Positions 8,263 to 17,624 are shown, counted from the stretch's first letter. The stretch: 64,000 nt of DNA from Flavobacteriaceae bacterium UBA3356 (GCA_002360635.1 DEQW01000011.1:1-64000), one strand, 5' to 3'. Notes: generated from the letters alone by a model not told the origin. Numbers and translations: made by a program.

Positions 8263-9147
8263 ATGACAATACTAGACGGTAAAAAAATATCAAATGATAT
8301 TAAGGCTGAAATTAAGGCTGAAGTAGATGAAATGAAGGCGAATGGTGAGAAAGTACCACACCTAGCTGCGATTATTGTCGGAAATGATGGGGCGAGCATG
8401 ACCTACGTAAACACGAAAGTGAAAGCGTGTGAAAAAGTGGGCTTTGAATCTACCTTAGTTAGAATGTCTAGCACCACCAGCGAAGTGGAATTAATGGACA
8501 AAATTGAAAAATTAAACAAAGAAGATTCTATAGACGGATTTATTGTTCAATTGCCACTGCCTCCGCAAATTGATACGCAAAAAGTACTGTTGGCTGTAGA
8601 CCCTGATAAAGATGTAGATGGGTTTCACCCAACTAATTTTGGAAAGATGTCGTTAGATATGACGTCTTTTATCCCAGCAACACCTTTTGGGATATTAGAG
8701 TTGTTAGAGCGATATAATATCCCTACCAAAGGAAAGCACACTGTTGTTATTGGTAGAAGTCATATTGTGGGAAGACCCATGAGTATTTTAATGGGTCGAA
8801 GTGGTTTTCCAGGGAACTCTACGGTAACACTTACACACGAATACACCAAAAATATAACACAGATTACATCACAAGCCGATATTGTAATTATTGCAGTTGG
8901 CATTCCAGATTTTCTAAAAGCTGAAATGATTAAGGACGATGCGGTAGTAATCGATGTAGGTATTACCCGCGTACCAGATGAAAGCACTAAAAAAGGATAT
9001 GTGCTTAAGGGTGATGTAGATTTTGAAAATGCTAGTAAAAAAGCTTCTTACATTACACCAGTTCCAGGAGGGGTTGGGCCCATGACTATTGCTATGTTAT
9101 TAAAAAACACCTTGCTTGCTAGAGAACAGCGTAGGGAGAGAAAATAA
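8263..9147 (+). CDS. folD: Bifunctional methylenetetrahydrofolate dehydrogenase/cyclohydrolase FolD
   Basis: The 294-residue FolD interconverts 5,10-methylene- and 10-formyl-tetrahydrofolate and so supplies one-carbon units. The catalytic-domain signature 'YVNTKVKACEKVG' contains the conserved Lys, and 'IVQLPLPPQID' and 'DVDGFHPTN' line the substrate pocket. 'VIGRSHIVGRPMSILM' begins the nucleotide-binding domain, and 'TPVPGGVGPMTIAML' closes the protein. The length is normal. The start lies right after the repeat that flanks the preceding gene, so its native promoter may have been displaced if that gene was inserted. Confidence 0.97.
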   Translation: MTILDGKKISNDIKAEIKAEVDEMKANGEKVPHLAAIIVGNDGASMTYVNTKVKACEKVGFESTLVRMSSTTSEVELMDKIEKLNKEDSIDGFIVQLPLPPQIDTQKVLLAVDPDKDVDGFHPTNFGKMSLDMTSFIPATPFGILELLERYNIPTKGKHTVVIGRSHIVGRPMSILMGRSGFPGNSTVTLTHEYTKNITQITSQADIVIIAVGIPDFLKAEMIKDDAVVIDVGITRVPDESTKKGYVLKGDVDFENASKKASYITPVPGGVGPMTIAMLLKNTLLAREQRRERK

Positions 9148-9161
9148 GTAACTCAGCTAAT

Positions 9162-9602
9162 TTATATTCCTAAATTATTTTCCATTCGCCAATCTAAATA
9201 ACGATGTAGGTCACTTTCTATCCAACCTACACCCATAGTAAGTATGGCGACATCATCTATATAGCCAATACCTGGAATAAAATCAGGTACAATATCCATT
9301 GGGTTTAAAATGTACAAGAAAGCCATTACAATCGTGGCGATGGTAAACCACGGTATGTTTTTGTAGCTTCCGTTTTTTACATCTTTCAGCATACTGATCA
9401 TAATCCTTCCCAATTCTACATATTTTGAAAGTGAATTATTTCCGCTGAATTTTTTATCGATGTTTTCTTCGTTGTTCAAAACAACTTCCACATCGTCTTC
9501 TTCAATGTTATTAATTTCTTGTTCCACATAATTTTCATTAACCCCATCATCTCTGTTTCCAGGGTTAAAATGGATTTTCTCTTTCTTTTTACCAAATAGC
9601 AT
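9162..9602 (-). CDS. DUF1232 (YkvA-like) membrane protein
   Basis: This 146-residue protein has a charged, acidic N-terminal half and then the DUF1232 core. A hydrophobic segment at about residues 88-105 leads into 'LNPMDIVPDFIPGIGYIDD', the family signature with its Asp and Pro pattern. The family role is unknown; members are small inner-membrane proteins. The gene converges on folD, 14 bp between stops, with no obvious terminator in the gap. Confidence 0.85.
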   Translation of the reverse strand: MLFGKKKEKIHFNPGNRDDGVNENYVEQEINNIEEDDVEVVLNNEENIDKKFSGNNSLSKYVELGRIMISMLKDVKNGSYKNIPWFTIATIVMAFLYILNPMDIVPDFIPGIGYIDDVAILTMGVGWIESDLHRYLDWRMENNLGI

Positions 9603-9664
9603 AGACCGTTTTTTTGTTTTCTGAAAGATACGGCTTCAAAAAAGAAAATTGTTTTAAAGAATTG

Positions 9665-10147
9665 TTATAAAAATTTCAGAAGCACATAAAAAAAGGCCAA
9701 AAGTATAAATAAATATACTGCCCAGTAGGGTTGTAACTGCTTTGGGTTATTTCCGAAGAGAAGCTTTGTCAATTTAAAAAAGAAGGGACGATGCTTTGCA
9801 ATGTAGTTATACCCGTGATCACTGAGTTTTGTAAACCAAGTATAAGTATGGTACCAACGATGCCACGGCAGGCTTTTTTTTGAATAGGTGTAACTACGAT
9901 AAGCAGAGTCGGGTCCGCTGAACATACTGCCATCGGTTTCAATAAGGCGGGATGCTTTCTTAAATTCTTTTACAGGAATATCTTGAAACTGTGAAGCTAC
10001 TTCTTGATAGGTTTTGTAGTCAATTTTATCTTGGGTAAGGCTCTTCCATCGGGTTACCCAATATTTACAAAAACCACACTCACCATCCCATACCAATATA
10101 GGTTTTTCAGTTGGTGGATATTTGGTCTTTTCAAACTTCCGAAACAT
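9665..10147 (-). CDS. DCC family thiol-disulfide oxidoreductase-like protein (DUF393)
   Basis: The 160-residue protein carries the motif that names the family, 'WDGECGFCKYW' (D-G-x-C-x-x-C) near residue 22, in a thioredoxin-like fold. A C-terminal hydrophobic segment of about 20 residues ('WAVYLFILLAFFYVLLKF') should anchor it in the membrane. A redox role is predicted from the CxxC motif, but substrates are unknown for the family. It lies two bases downstream of the AI-2E family transporter gene, so the two genes are almost certainly translated from one message. Confidence 0.85.
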   Translation of the reverse strand: MFRKFEKTKYPPTEKPILVWDGECGFCKYWVTRWKSLTQDKIDYKTYQEVASQFQDIPVKEFKKASRLIETDGSMFSGPDSAYRSYTYSKKSLPWHRWYHTYTWFTKLSDHGYNYIAKHRPFFFKLTKLLFGNNPKQLQPYWAVYLFILLAFFYVLLKFL

Positions 10148-10149
10148 AA

Positions 10150-11190
10150 CTATAGTTTCTCTTCGTGTGTTTTACCATATTCTTTTCGGTAAATACGGAC
10201 TACAATCAGAAACAAACTAATAAGTAACGGCCCGAAAATTAACCCAATAAACCCAAACAATGGAACTCCTACAACAACACCTATAAATGTTATTAAAGGG
10301 TGTACATTGTCCAATTTTTTAAGTGCATACATCCTAAATATGTTATCGGTGGCGCCTACAACTATAAAGCCGTACAGTAAAACACCCCAAGCCTGAAAAG
10401 TATCCCCTGAAGAAAGGGAAAGTATAAAAACGGGAACAATTCCCACTAAGGTCCCAATAAAAGGAATCATAGAGCCAATTGTTGTAATTACAAACCAAAA
10501 GAAAGGATCCTCAACACCAAATATTAAAAAGCCAATTAGAGCTACTATCCCTTGTGCAAGTGCGACAAGTGGGATACCAATCGCATTGGCTCGCACCTTA
10601 GCATTGGCCTCATCACCTATTTCTTTTAAGTTGTTGTCACCAATGGGAATATAATCAAACAACGACTCTTTTAGTTCTTTTCTATTGGTAAGCATGTAAT
10701 ACAGCATGAAATACATTAGCCCAATGGCAATAAACATATTGAAAGTGCCTCCGGCAAAACTTTGTAATTGGGTGGAAATCCACGATGAAATAGCTGTTGT
10801 ATCTATTTGGGAAGTAAGGTCATATCCAAGTCGGGTTTCCCATTCACCCAACTGTTCTTTTAAGGCTCTAATTACTTCTTCAGAATTTTGAACGGCGTTT
10901 CCTATTTTATTCCCCAACATCAATACAATACCCGAAACTGGCAGCAAAATACCAATAAACGATAGCAACATCAATAAGCCTGCTGCAACATTTGGATTCC
11001 AACCTTTTTTTAAGACCAATTTTTTCATCCAGCCACGCAATAGAACATAAATGGTAACGGCACCTAAAACACCTGAAAGGTAAGGCGCCATTTCCTTAAA
11101 AATAAGGCTACCCATTAATAAAATGAGTAATAAGACGAATATTTGCCTGATTATTTGAGGGGAAATCGATTTCATTCGGTTAGCTGGCAA
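10150..11190 (-). CDS. AI-2E family (PerM/TqsA-like) membrane transporter
   Basis: The 346-residue polytopic protein has about seven to eight hydrophobic segments in the layout of the AI-2E/PerM family. There is an N-terminal helical pair, a soluble middle region of about 90 residues rich in Glu and Gln, and then the conserved C-terminal helices with 'GSMIPFIGTLVGIVP' and 'GFIGLIFGPLLISL'. Family members export small signals such as AI-2 or act in Na+/H+ exchange; the cargo here is not predictable. The start overlaps the end of the upstream VOC gene by 11 bp, and the DCC gene follows after two bases, so the three form one operon. Confidence 0.88.
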   Translation of the reverse strand: MPANRMKSISPQIIRQIFVLLLILLMGSLIFKEMAPYLSGVLGAVTIYVLLRGWMKKLVLKKGWNPNVAAGLLMLLSFIGILLPVSGIVLMLGNKIGNAVQNSEEVIRALKEQLGEWETRLGYDLTSQIDTTAISSWISTQLQSFAGGTFNMFIAIGLMYFMLYYMLTNRKELKESLFDYIPIGDNNLKEIGDEANAKVRANAIGIPLVALAQGIVALIGFLIFGVEDPFFWFVITTIGSMIPFIGTLVGIVPVFILSLSSGDTFQAWGVLLYGFIVVGATDNIFRMYALKKLDNVHPLITFIGVVVGVPLFGFIGLIFGPLLISLFLIVVRIYRKEYGKTHEEKL

Positions 11191-11602
11191 AAAGTTGGTT
11201 CATATTTTTAAAGGCTTTAAACTCAAGGGCATTTCCAGATGGATCTTTAAAAAACATCGTGGCTTGCTCTCCAGGTTTTCCTTTAAACCGAATATACGGT
11301 TCAATGATAAAGGTAATATTTTTACTTTTCAACAGAGCAGAAAAAGCTTCAAAGGTTTCCATATCCAGAACCACCCCAAAATGTGGAACAGGGACGTCCT
11401 TACCATCAACGGGGTTTGAGGATGATGGCGCTGTTTTTTCTTTTTCTTTATAATGGATGACCAACTGATGCCCAAAAAAATCAAAATCTACCCAATGGTC
11501 GCTGCTTCGTCCCTCTGTAAAGCCTAGGGTATCGCGATAAAAAGTACGGCATGCGTGTAGGTTGTGAACGGGAATTGCTAAATGAAAGGGTTGTATGCTC
11601 AT
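11180..11602 (-). CDS. VOC family (glyoxalase/dioxygenase-like) protein
   Basis: The 140-residue protein has the paired beta-alpha-beta-beta-beta modules of the vicinal oxygen chelate superfamily. It opens with 'PFHLAIPVHNLHACRTFYRD', giving a likely metal-binding His, and ends with 'MFFKDPSGNALEFKAF', with the conserved Asp-Pro-x-Gly-Asn and a Glu ligand. 'VPHFGVVLD' supplies a further His. The reaction cannot be told from sequence. Its ATG overlaps the stop of the upstream small gene by one base (TAATG), which indicates translational coupling. Confidence 0.88.
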   Translation of the reverse strand: MSIQPFHLAIPVHNLHACRTFYRDTLGFTEGRSSDHWVDFDFFGHQLVIHYKEKEKTAPSSSNPVDGKDVPVPHFGVVLDMETFEAFSALLKSKNITFIIEPYIRFKGKPGEQATMFFKDPSGNALEFKAFKNMNQLFAS

Positions 11603-11841
11603 TAATTGTTTCGTAATGCGTTAATCAACTGTTTTTTGTTCATTTTAGAACGACCGTCAATACCTACATTTTTTGCTTGCTCGTATAAATCATCTTTGGT
11701 CCAATCTTCGTATGGTTCTGCTTTTCCACCTTTTTTTCCTGAATTTGGTGTGTTTGCAATACGGGCTGCTTTTTCTTTGCTGTACCCTTTATCTCGAAGG
11801 GCTTCGTATTGATCTTCGTTTTTTATTCTAGGGTTCGGCAT
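11602..11841 (-). CDS. Small basic protein with Rho termination factor N-like (SAP-type) C-terminus
   Basis: This 79-residue basic protein starts with 'MPNPRIKNEDQYEALRDKG', followed by 'KEKAARIANT'. Its last 40 residues, 'WTKDDLYEQAKNVGIDGRS' and the following 'NKKQLINALR', resemble the helix-extended-helix Rho_N/SAP fold that binds nucleic acid. A DNA or RNA-binding role is therefore likely but unproven. It leads a four-gene leftward unit with the VOC, AI-2E and DCC genes, linked by overlaps of 1 and 11 bases and a 2-base gap. Confidence 0.8.
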   Translation of the reverse strand: MPNPRIKNEDQYEALRDKGYSKEKAARIANTPNSGKKGGKAEPYEDWTKDDLYEQAKNVGIDGRSKMNKKQLINALRNN

Positions 11842-11901
11842 GGTTTAAACTGTTTTTTAAACATTATTATTTGTAGTTGACTATTAAAATTAATAGAAAA
11901 A

Positions 11902-11919
11902 CCCCGCTTTTGGGCGGGG
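11902..11919 (-). terminator. Rho-independent terminator after the HerA/lipoprotein pair
   Basis: CCCCGC at 11902-11907 pairs with GCGGGG at 11914-11919. On the minus strand a run of five Ts follows. It lies about 35 bases past the stop of the lipoprotein gene. Confidence 0.85.
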
Positions 11920-11952
11920 CTTAACAAAATATTGAGAAGGTTTTGTAAAAAT

Positions 11953-12531
11953 TTATTCTTTTTCAGTTGCTTTTTCTGGCTCCCATCCAATCATAAAATA
12001 CTTGAATTTTGCTTCCCCTGGTATTTGGCTGGCTTCAATTTTTGCATTGGGATTGTATCGTAAATTTTCTGGAAGTTCTTTTTTATCGATAGTCAAATAT
12101 ATTTCACTGTCTTTTAAAAACACAACAACCGAATTAATGGTACTTTCAATATTTGATATGGTATAATTGGCCTTTACATCTTTAAAGGTACTGCCGCTTG
12201 TTAGTCCTTTTTCAGTTTTATAACGCGAATCGAAAACCTGAACATTGGTTACCGTTGCATTGGGATCATTTTCATCTTCTGGGGAAAGCAAAAGCAATTT
12301 GTTTCCGTCCTTGTCATATATTTCTACTTCACCTTGAGTTCCTATTGCATTTTTAACTGGATTTAATTTTACAATGGAGTCTTCAGCAAAAATAGAGTCC
12401 ACTTGCCTCATTTGGATGGTTTTGTCTAGTTTGCCAATGCTCCCTTCGCCAATGGTAAATGGATCTTTATTTGAATCGCAAGAAACAAATAAAATAGTGG
12501 TCAATACGCCTAATAATAATGTCTTTTTCAT
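11953..12531 (-). CDS. Lipoprotein of unknown function
   Basis: The 192-residue protein begins with a lipoprotein signal peptide; the lipobox 'LFVSC' puts the lipidated Cys at about residue 19, followed by 'DSNKD'. The mature part is acidic and beta-rich, without a domain I recognise. 'VEIYDKDGNKLLLLSPEDE' and the closing 'FKYFMIGWEP' stand out. It lies 19 bp downstream of the HerA-like ATPase gene, apparently in the same transcript, and is followed by a strong terminator. An envelope location is predicted; the function is unknown. Confidence 0.75.
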   Translation of the reverse strand: MKKTLLLGVLTTILFVSCDSNKDPFTIGEGSIGKLDKTIQMRQVDSIFAEDSIVKLNPVKNAIGTQGEVEIYDKDGNKLLLLSPEDENDPNATVTNVQVFDSRYKTEKGLTSGSTFKDVKANYTISNIESTINSVVVFLKDSEIYLTIDKKELPENLRYNPNAKIEASQIPGEAKFKYFMIGWEPEKATEKE

Positions 12532-12550
12532 ATACTTTTATTGTCTGTTT

Positions 12551-14074
12551 TTATTTTAATAATTTTCCTAATATCCCCAACACACTTCGTATTACAGTTG
12601 GGCTGCTCAATACTTTAACGATAGGGTTTTGACGGCTACTACGGGAAGAAGAGCGACTACTGGAGCGCTTTACTTTAGCTTTTTCTTTTTCAGCTTTTTC
12701 TTTAGCCTCTTCTTTTTCGGCAATATCAATCTTATCGTTAAGCATTTCGTAGGCGCTTTCACGGTCTACAGATTCATTATATTTTTTTATGAGTTTCGAC
12801 TCTCCTAATAACGCTTTAAGCTCTTGATCTTCTAATACGTCCATTCGGCTCATCGGGGCACGCATCATGGTTGCGGCCAAAGGTGTTGGAATCCCTTTTT
12901 CATTTAAAGCGGAAACCAATGCTTCTCCAATTCCCAGTTTGGTGAGTACTTCGTCGGTTTTATAATATTCTGAAATAGGGTAATTTTCAGCAGTCAATTT
13001 AATGGCTTTTCGGTCTTTTGCTGTAAAGGCTCGTAGTGCATGCTGAACCTTTAACCCTAACTGACTTAAAACGGCATCCGGCACATCGGTTGGGTTTTGG
13101 GTAACAAAATACAATCCCACGCCTTTTGAACGAATGAGTTTCACAATGCTTTCAATTTGATCTAACAAAGCATCGCTCGCTTCTTTAAAAATTAAGTGTG
13201 CTTCATCTATAAAAATAACGAGTTCTGGCCTGCCACTATCTCCTTGTTCGGGAAATGTCGTGTAAATTTCAGCTAACAAACTCAACATAAAGGTTGAAAA
13301 AAGGTTGGGCCGGTCTTGAATGTCGGTAAGGCGCACAATATTAATGTATCCCATTCCATTTTCATCTATTCGCAGCAAATCATCCGTGTCGAATGATTTT
13401 TCACCAAAAAACAAATCTCCACCTTGTTGTTCTAATGCTACAATACGTCGTAAAATAGCACCGGTTGAAGCAGGGGAAATACGCCCGTATTTTTCAGAAA
13501 ACTCTTCTTTTCCTTCATTTGTGGCGTATTGTAATATTTTTTTGAAATCTTTTAAATCTAATAAAGGCAGCTTATTGTCGTCGCAATACTTGAATATGAC
13601 CGAAATAATCCCCGCTTGGGTTTCGCTAACGTCCAAAATACGAGATAACAGCACAGGGCCAAACTCACTTACAGTGGCTCGAAGGCGAACCCCGTTTTGT
13701 TCCGAAAGGGTTAAAATTTCAACCGGAAAGTTTTTCGCAGTAAAGGGAATGCCAATTTTTTCGTGGCGCTCATCTATTTTTTCGTGTCCGGGGCTTGGTT
13801 CGGCGATTCCGCTGAGGTCACCTTTCATATCCATTAACAAAACAGGAACCCCTTTTTCTGAAAGGTTTTCCGCCAATACCTGTAACGACTTTGTTTTCCC
13901 CGTTCCGGTAGCACCTGCAATAAGACCGTGACGGTTCATGGTTTTAAGCGGGATTTTAACCAAAGCATTGGTCAGCGTTTCACCTTCTAGCATAGCTGCG
14001 CCCAATGTAATAGATTCACCTTTCGTGGTGTATCCCTCCTCAATATGGTCAAAAAAAGCCTGTTTGTCTGCCAT
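12551..14074 (-). CDS. HerA/YjgR-type P-loop ATPase (DUF853)
   Basis: The 507-residue protein matches the YjgR branch of the HerA-FtsK ATPases. The Walker A motif 'GATGTGKT' lies at 54-61, the Walker B 'LVIFIDEAH' at 285-293, and a sensor-like 'LYFVTQNPTDVP' at about 326. The last 70 residues hold a Lys/Glu-rich helix, then a Ser/Arg-rich stretch, then an amphipathic end. Members form hexameric rings thought to move DNA or protein; the cellular role of YjgR is not established. No NurA-like nuclease lies beside it, so it is unlike archaeal HerA-NurA or defence HerA systems. It is first in a two-gene unit with a lipoprotein. Confidence 0.9.
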   Translation of the reverse strand: MADKQAFFDHIEEGYTTKGESITLGAAMLEGETLTNALVKIPLKTMNRHGLIAGATGTGKTKSLQVLAENLSEKGVPVLLMDMKGDLSGIAEPSPGHEKIDERHEKIGIPFTAKNFPVEILTLSEQNGVRLRATVSEFGPVLLSRILDVSETQAGIISVIFKYCDDNKLPLLDLKDFKKILQYATNEGKEEFSEKYGRISPASTGAILRRIVALEQQGGDLFFGEKSFDTDDLLRIDENGMGYINIVRLTDIQDRPNLFSTFMLSLLAEIYTTFPEQGDSGRPELVIFIDEAHLIFKEASDALLDQIESIVKLIRSKGVGLYFVTQNPTDVPDAVLSQLGLKVQHALRAFTAKDRKAIKLTAENYPISEYYKTDEVLTKLGIGEALVSALNEKGIPTPLAATMMRAPMSRMDVLEDQELKALLGESKLIKKYNESVDRESAYEMLNDKIDIAEKEEAKEKAEKEKAKVKRSSSRSSSRSSRQNPIVKVLSSPTVIRSVLGILGKLLK

Positions 14075-14193
14075 TGTTTAAATTTTCGATAAAAATAGCA
14101 ATTGTAGGCAAGCTTCTGAAATATTATTTTAATAACTATTTAAATTAATACTAAAAAGCATACGGCTTTTCATAAACTGCCAACTATAAATTG

Positions 14194-14201
14194 TAATTTT
14201 G
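14194..14201 (+). promoter_or_regulatory. Putative -7 box of queE
   Basis: TAATTTTG fits TAnnTTTG but ends only six bases before the queE ATG, so the transcript would start at or next to the start codon. No convincing -33 TTTG is present at the usual distance, which lowers confidence. Confidence 0.4.
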
Positions 14202-14207
14202 CCGCCT

Positions 14208-14837
14208 ATGCAGAAAGAGATACAAGAATTGGTTAATAAAGGTGAAATGCTTCCGCTTATGGAGGAATTTTACACCATACAAGGGGAAGGTTTCCATAAA
14301 GGAACAGCAGCTTATTTTATACGAATTGGTGGTTGCGATGTAGGGTGCCATTGGTGTGATGTAAAAGAAAGTTGGAATGCCGACATCCATCCGCCTACAG
14401 AAATCAATCACATTGTTGAAAATGCAGACAAATACAGCAAAACAATCGTGATAACCGGCGGTGAGCCACTTACGTGGGATATGGGGCCTTTAACTAAGAA
14501 GCTGAAGGAAAAAGATATGCAAATCCATATTGAAACATCTGGAGCTTACAAGCTTACAGGTATTTGGGATTGGATTTGCCTTTCGCCTAAAAAAATAAAA
14601 CTACCCACTCCAGAAGTATACGAAAAAGCAAACGAATTAAAAGTTATTATTTACAACAAAAATGACTTCAAGTTTGCTGAAGAGCAAGCCGAAAAAGTAA
14701 ATGACAACTGTATTTTATATTTACAACCCGAATGGAGCAAGCGTGACAAAATGATGCCGCAAATTGTTGACTACGTGATGCAAAATCCTAAATGGAAAGT
14801 GTCGTTACAAACGCATAAATATTTAAATATTCCTTAG
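14208..14837 (+). CDS. queE: 7-carboxy-7-deazaguanine synthase QueE (radical SAM)
   Basis: The 209-residue enzyme converts 6-carboxytetrahydropterin to 7-carboxy-7-deazaguanine in queuosine and preQ0 synthesis. The cluster-binding motif is C43-x3-C47-x2-C50 in 'GGCDVGCHWCD', which is the usual QueE spacing. The preceding 'EFYTIQGEGFHKGTA' and the later 'VITGGEP' are also family signatures. The open frame extends three codons upstream from a TTG, but the ATG at 14208 gives the natural N terminus. No other queuosine genes lie in this window. Confidence 0.95.
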   Translation: MQKEIQELVNKGEMLPLMEEFYTIQGEGFHKGTAAYFIRIGGCDVGCHWCDVKESWNADIHPPTEINHIVENADKYSKTIVITGGEPLTWDMGPLTKKLKEKDMQIHIETSGAYKLTGIWDWICLSPKKIKLPTPEVYEKANELKVIIYNKNDFKFAEEQAEKVNDNCILYLQPEWSKRDKMMPQIVDYVMQNPKWKVSLQTHKYLNIP

Positions 14838-14844
14838 ATACAAC

Positions 14845-15390
14845 TTAATCCAGCACCTTAAAAGGTACTTCAATATACGTTTTATCCCACCCAATCATTA
14901 AAGTAGTGCCGTTGGTTTCAGGACGAAAGACCATAGAAAGTGATTCGGTTGGTGCTGCCGCATTTTTGGTAGGGGTGTCAATTCTAACAACATCATTTTC
15001 CTTATTGTACACAGTCCCCCAAACATTATTATTTTTATTGATAATCACGGTCCAGTTGTCTTCCCTAGGGATGGTATAGATAGTGTAAGTGCCAGGTTGT
15101 AATATTGTACCGTTTAATTGTAGCGGTTTGTAAACATTCAACTCAGTAGCCTCATTTGCTCCCGTGCGCCATACTTTGTCGTATGGGACTAGCTCACCAA
15201 AAATTTCACGTCCTTTTTTTTGTGGACGGCTATAAATAACACGGGCAACAGGAGGAGTATTTCTGTCCGGACGTGCCATAGCTAGGTCCATAGGACTGGC
15301 ATCCATTTTAGGGAAAGTTTGCGATTGTGCATGTTGAGCAGTAAAAAAGGTAATGGCTAAAAATGCAAGGGCTGTAAATATTGGTTTCAT
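14845..15390 (-). CDS. DUF2911 domain secreted protein
   Basis: The 181-residue protein has a Sec signal peptide of about 23 residues ending near 'TAQHAQS'. The rest is DUF2911, with the typical 'YSRPQKKGREIFG', 'DKVWRTGANEATEL', 'LQPGTYTIYTIP' and 'WTVIINK'. The domain is common in Bacteroidota and is predicted to be a beta-sandwich acting in the periplasm or outside the cell, with unknown function. It converges on queE; the stops are seven bases apart. Confidence 0.88.
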   Translation of the reverse strand: MKPIFTALAFLAITFFTAQHAQSQTFPKMDASPMDLAMARPDRNTPPVARVIYSRPQKKGREIFGELVPYDKVWRTGANEATELNVYKPLQLNGTILQPGTYTIYTIPREDNWTVIINKNNNVWGTVYNKENDVVRIDTPTKNAAAPTESLSMVFRPETNGTTLMIGWDKTYIEVPFKVLD

Positions 15391-15594
15391 AGTAGTATTT
15401 TTCTTTTAAAGATAACTTCAGAAAACCAAAATTGTTATAATTTCCTGATAATTATTTGAAATTTTAGTCGCTCTTAAATTTTAAAAATGACAAAGTTTCT
15501 ACTTAATTAGACTTAAATATTAGTACATAGTTTAATTTCCGTTTTCTTCACAATAATCTGTTAATAACTTCCGGAGGTTAATCAATGGAATGCC

Positions 15595-15624
15595 TTTATT
15601 TTATAATGGGTTTCGTTATATTTG
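15595..15624 (+). promoter_or_regulatory. Putative promoter of gyrB
   Basis: TATATTTG at 15617-15624 fits the -7 consensus. A TTTA at 15595-15598 lies 18 bases upstream in place of TTTG. The box is 37 bases before the gyrB ATG at 15661 and overlaps a spurious in-frame TTG. Confidence 0.5.
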
Positions 15625-15660
15625 TTCGTTACGTATCAGAAAGAAAAACAACCTAATTTT

Positions 15661-17601
15661 ATGAAGGACGAAAAAGACATTAAAGTATATGGTGCCGATA
15701 GTATTCAGGCGTTAGAAGGAATGGAACATGTGCGCATGCGCCCATCGATGTATATTGGTGATGTGGGTGTGCGTGGGCTACATCATTTGGTATACGAAGT
15801 AGTGGATAATTCCATTGATGAAGCGATGGGAGGCTACTGCGATACCATAGACGTTTGGATTAATGAAGACAACTCTGTAACCGTAAATGATAACGGTAGG
15901 GGTATTCCAGTAGATATGCACAAAAAAGAGGGGGTTTCCGCTCTTGAAGTGGTTATGACCAAGATTGGTGCCGGAGGTAAGTTTGATAAGGACTCCTACA
16001 AAGTTTCCGGTGGTCTGCACGGGGTTGGTGTTTCGGTTGTAAATGCATTGTCCGAAAACTTAAAGGCTACCGTTCACCGTGATGGTAAAATTTGGGAACA
16101 GGAATACGAACGTGGTAAAACTATGTATCCTGTAAAGTCGACTGGTGAAACAGATCATCGAGGTACAGTTGTTACGTTTAAGCCCGACCCGCAAATTTTT
16201 AAGCAAACGGTTAATTTCAACTATGATACGCTAGCAAGTCGTATGCGCGAATTGGCTTTCCTTAATAAAGGATTGACCATTAGCATAACTGATAAACGGG
16301 AGACAGATGATGATGGCGATTTTATTTCTGAAACCTTTCACAGTGAGGAAGGTTTAAAAGAGTTTATCCGTTTTCTAGACGAAACCCGTGAACCAATTAT
16401 TAAAGAAGTGATTTCTATGGAAGGTGAGAAAAACGACATTCCTGTAGAAGTGGCGATGATTTATAATACTTCTTTTAATGAAAACCTACATTCTTATGTA
16501 AACAATATCAATACTCACGAAGGGGGAACACACTTAACTGGTTTCCGTCGTGGATTAACAACGACTTTAAAAAAGTATGCCGATGCTTCCGGGATGTTGG
16601 ATAAGCTAAAGTTTGAAATTATGGGTGATGATTTCCGCGAGGGATTAACAGCTATTGTTTCTGTAAAGGTTGCTGAGCCTCAATTTGAGGGACAAACTAA
16701 AACCAAATTAGGTAACCGGGAAGTTTCTTCAGCAGTAAGCCAAGCAGTTTCTGAAATGCTTGAAAACTACCTAGAAGAAAACCCGAATGATGCAAAAACC
16801 ATCGTTCAAAAAGTAATTTTAGCGGCTCAAGCACGTCACGCAGCCCGTAAAGCACGTGAAATGGTACAACGTAAAACCGTAATGGGTGGTGCTGGATTAC
16901 CTGGTAAATTATCGGATTGCTCCGAGCAAGATCCTGAAAAATGTGAAGTATTCTTGGTAGAGGGTGACTCTGCAGGGGGAACGGCAAAACAAGGTCGTGA
17001 CCGTAATTTCCAGGCTATTTTGCCATTGCGTGGTAAAATTTTAAACGTGGAAAAAGCCATGCAGCACAAGGTTTTTGAAAACGAAGAAATTAGAAACATC
17101 TTTACCGCATTAGGAGTAACCATAGGGACAGAAGAAGACAGTAAAGCATTAAACCTTTCGAAACTACGTTACCACAAAATTGTAATTATGTGTGATGCCG
17201 ATGTAGATGGTAGCCACATTGCAACCCTAATTTTAACGTTCTTCTTCCGCTATATGAAAGATCTTATCGAAGCTGGGCACGTGTACATTGCAACGCCTCC
17301 TTTATATTTACTGAAGAAAGGAAAGAAAAGCGAATATGCTTGGTCTGAAGAAGCACGAGCAGAAATCAATGAAAGTTTTGGTGGTGGAGCGAGTATTCAG
17401 CGATATAAAGGTTTGGGTGAGATGAACGCCGAACAGTTGTGGGACACTACTATGAATCCTGAGTTTAGGATTTTACGCCAAGTAAATATAGACAATGGTA
17501 CCGAAGCAGATCGAATTTTCTCTATGCTAATGGGGGATGAGGTTCCGCCAAGACGGGAATTTATCGAGAAAAACGCAAAATATGCGAATATTGACGTTTA
17601 A
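15661..17601 (+). CDS. gyrB: DNA gyrase subunit B
   Basis: The 646-residue ATPase subunit of gyrase introduces negative supercoils together with GyrA. The GHKL ATPase shows 'EVVDNSIDEA', 'DNGRGIP' and 'GGLHGVGVSVVNALS'. The TOPRIM domain shows 'EVFLVEGDSAGG', 'LRGKILNVEKA' and 'DADVDGSHIATL'. The C terminus ends 'RREFIEKNAKYANIDV', as in short GyrB proteins that lack the enterobacterial insert. The ATG at 15661 is chosen because the upstream extension covers the promoter. A strong terminator follows the stop, and mdh comes next. Confidence 0.97.
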   Translation: MKDEKDIKVYGADSIQALEGMEHVRMRPSMYIGDVGVRGLHHLVYEVVDNSIDEAMGGYCDTIDVWINEDNSVTVNDNGRGIPVDMHKKEGVSALEVVMTKIGAGGKFDKDSYKVSGGLHGVGVSVVNALSENLKATVHRDGKIWEQEYERGKTMYPVKSTGETDHRGTVVTFKPDPQIFKQTVNFNYDTLASRMRELAFLNKGLTISITDKRETDDDGDFISETFHSEEGLKEFIRFLDETREPIIKEVISMEGEKNDIPVEVAMIYNTSFNENLHSYVNNINTHEGGTHLTGFRRGLTTTLKKYADASGMLDKLKFEIMGDDFREGLTAIVSVKVAEPQFEGQTKTKLGNREVSSAVSQAVSEMLENYLEENPNDAKTIVQKVILAAQARHAARKAREMVQRKTVMGGAGLPGKLSDCSEQDPEKCEVFLVEGDSAGGTAKQGRDRNFQAILPLRGKILNVEKAMQHKVFENEEIRNIFTALGVTIGTEEDSKALNLSKLRYHKIVIMCDADVDGSHIATLILTFFFRYMKDLIEAGHVYIATPPLYLLKKGKKSEYAWSEEARAEINESFGGGASIQRYKGLGEMNAEQLWDTTMNPEFRILRQVNIDNGTEADRIFSMLMGDEVPPRREFIEKNAKYANIDV

Positions 17602-17624
17602 TCAATAGAAGCATTCTTAGTATA

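Noticed and set aside
13320..13931. A 203-codon rightward frame inside the HerA-like gene
   Set aside because: Antisense shadow of conserved ATPase sequence, with no domain of its own.
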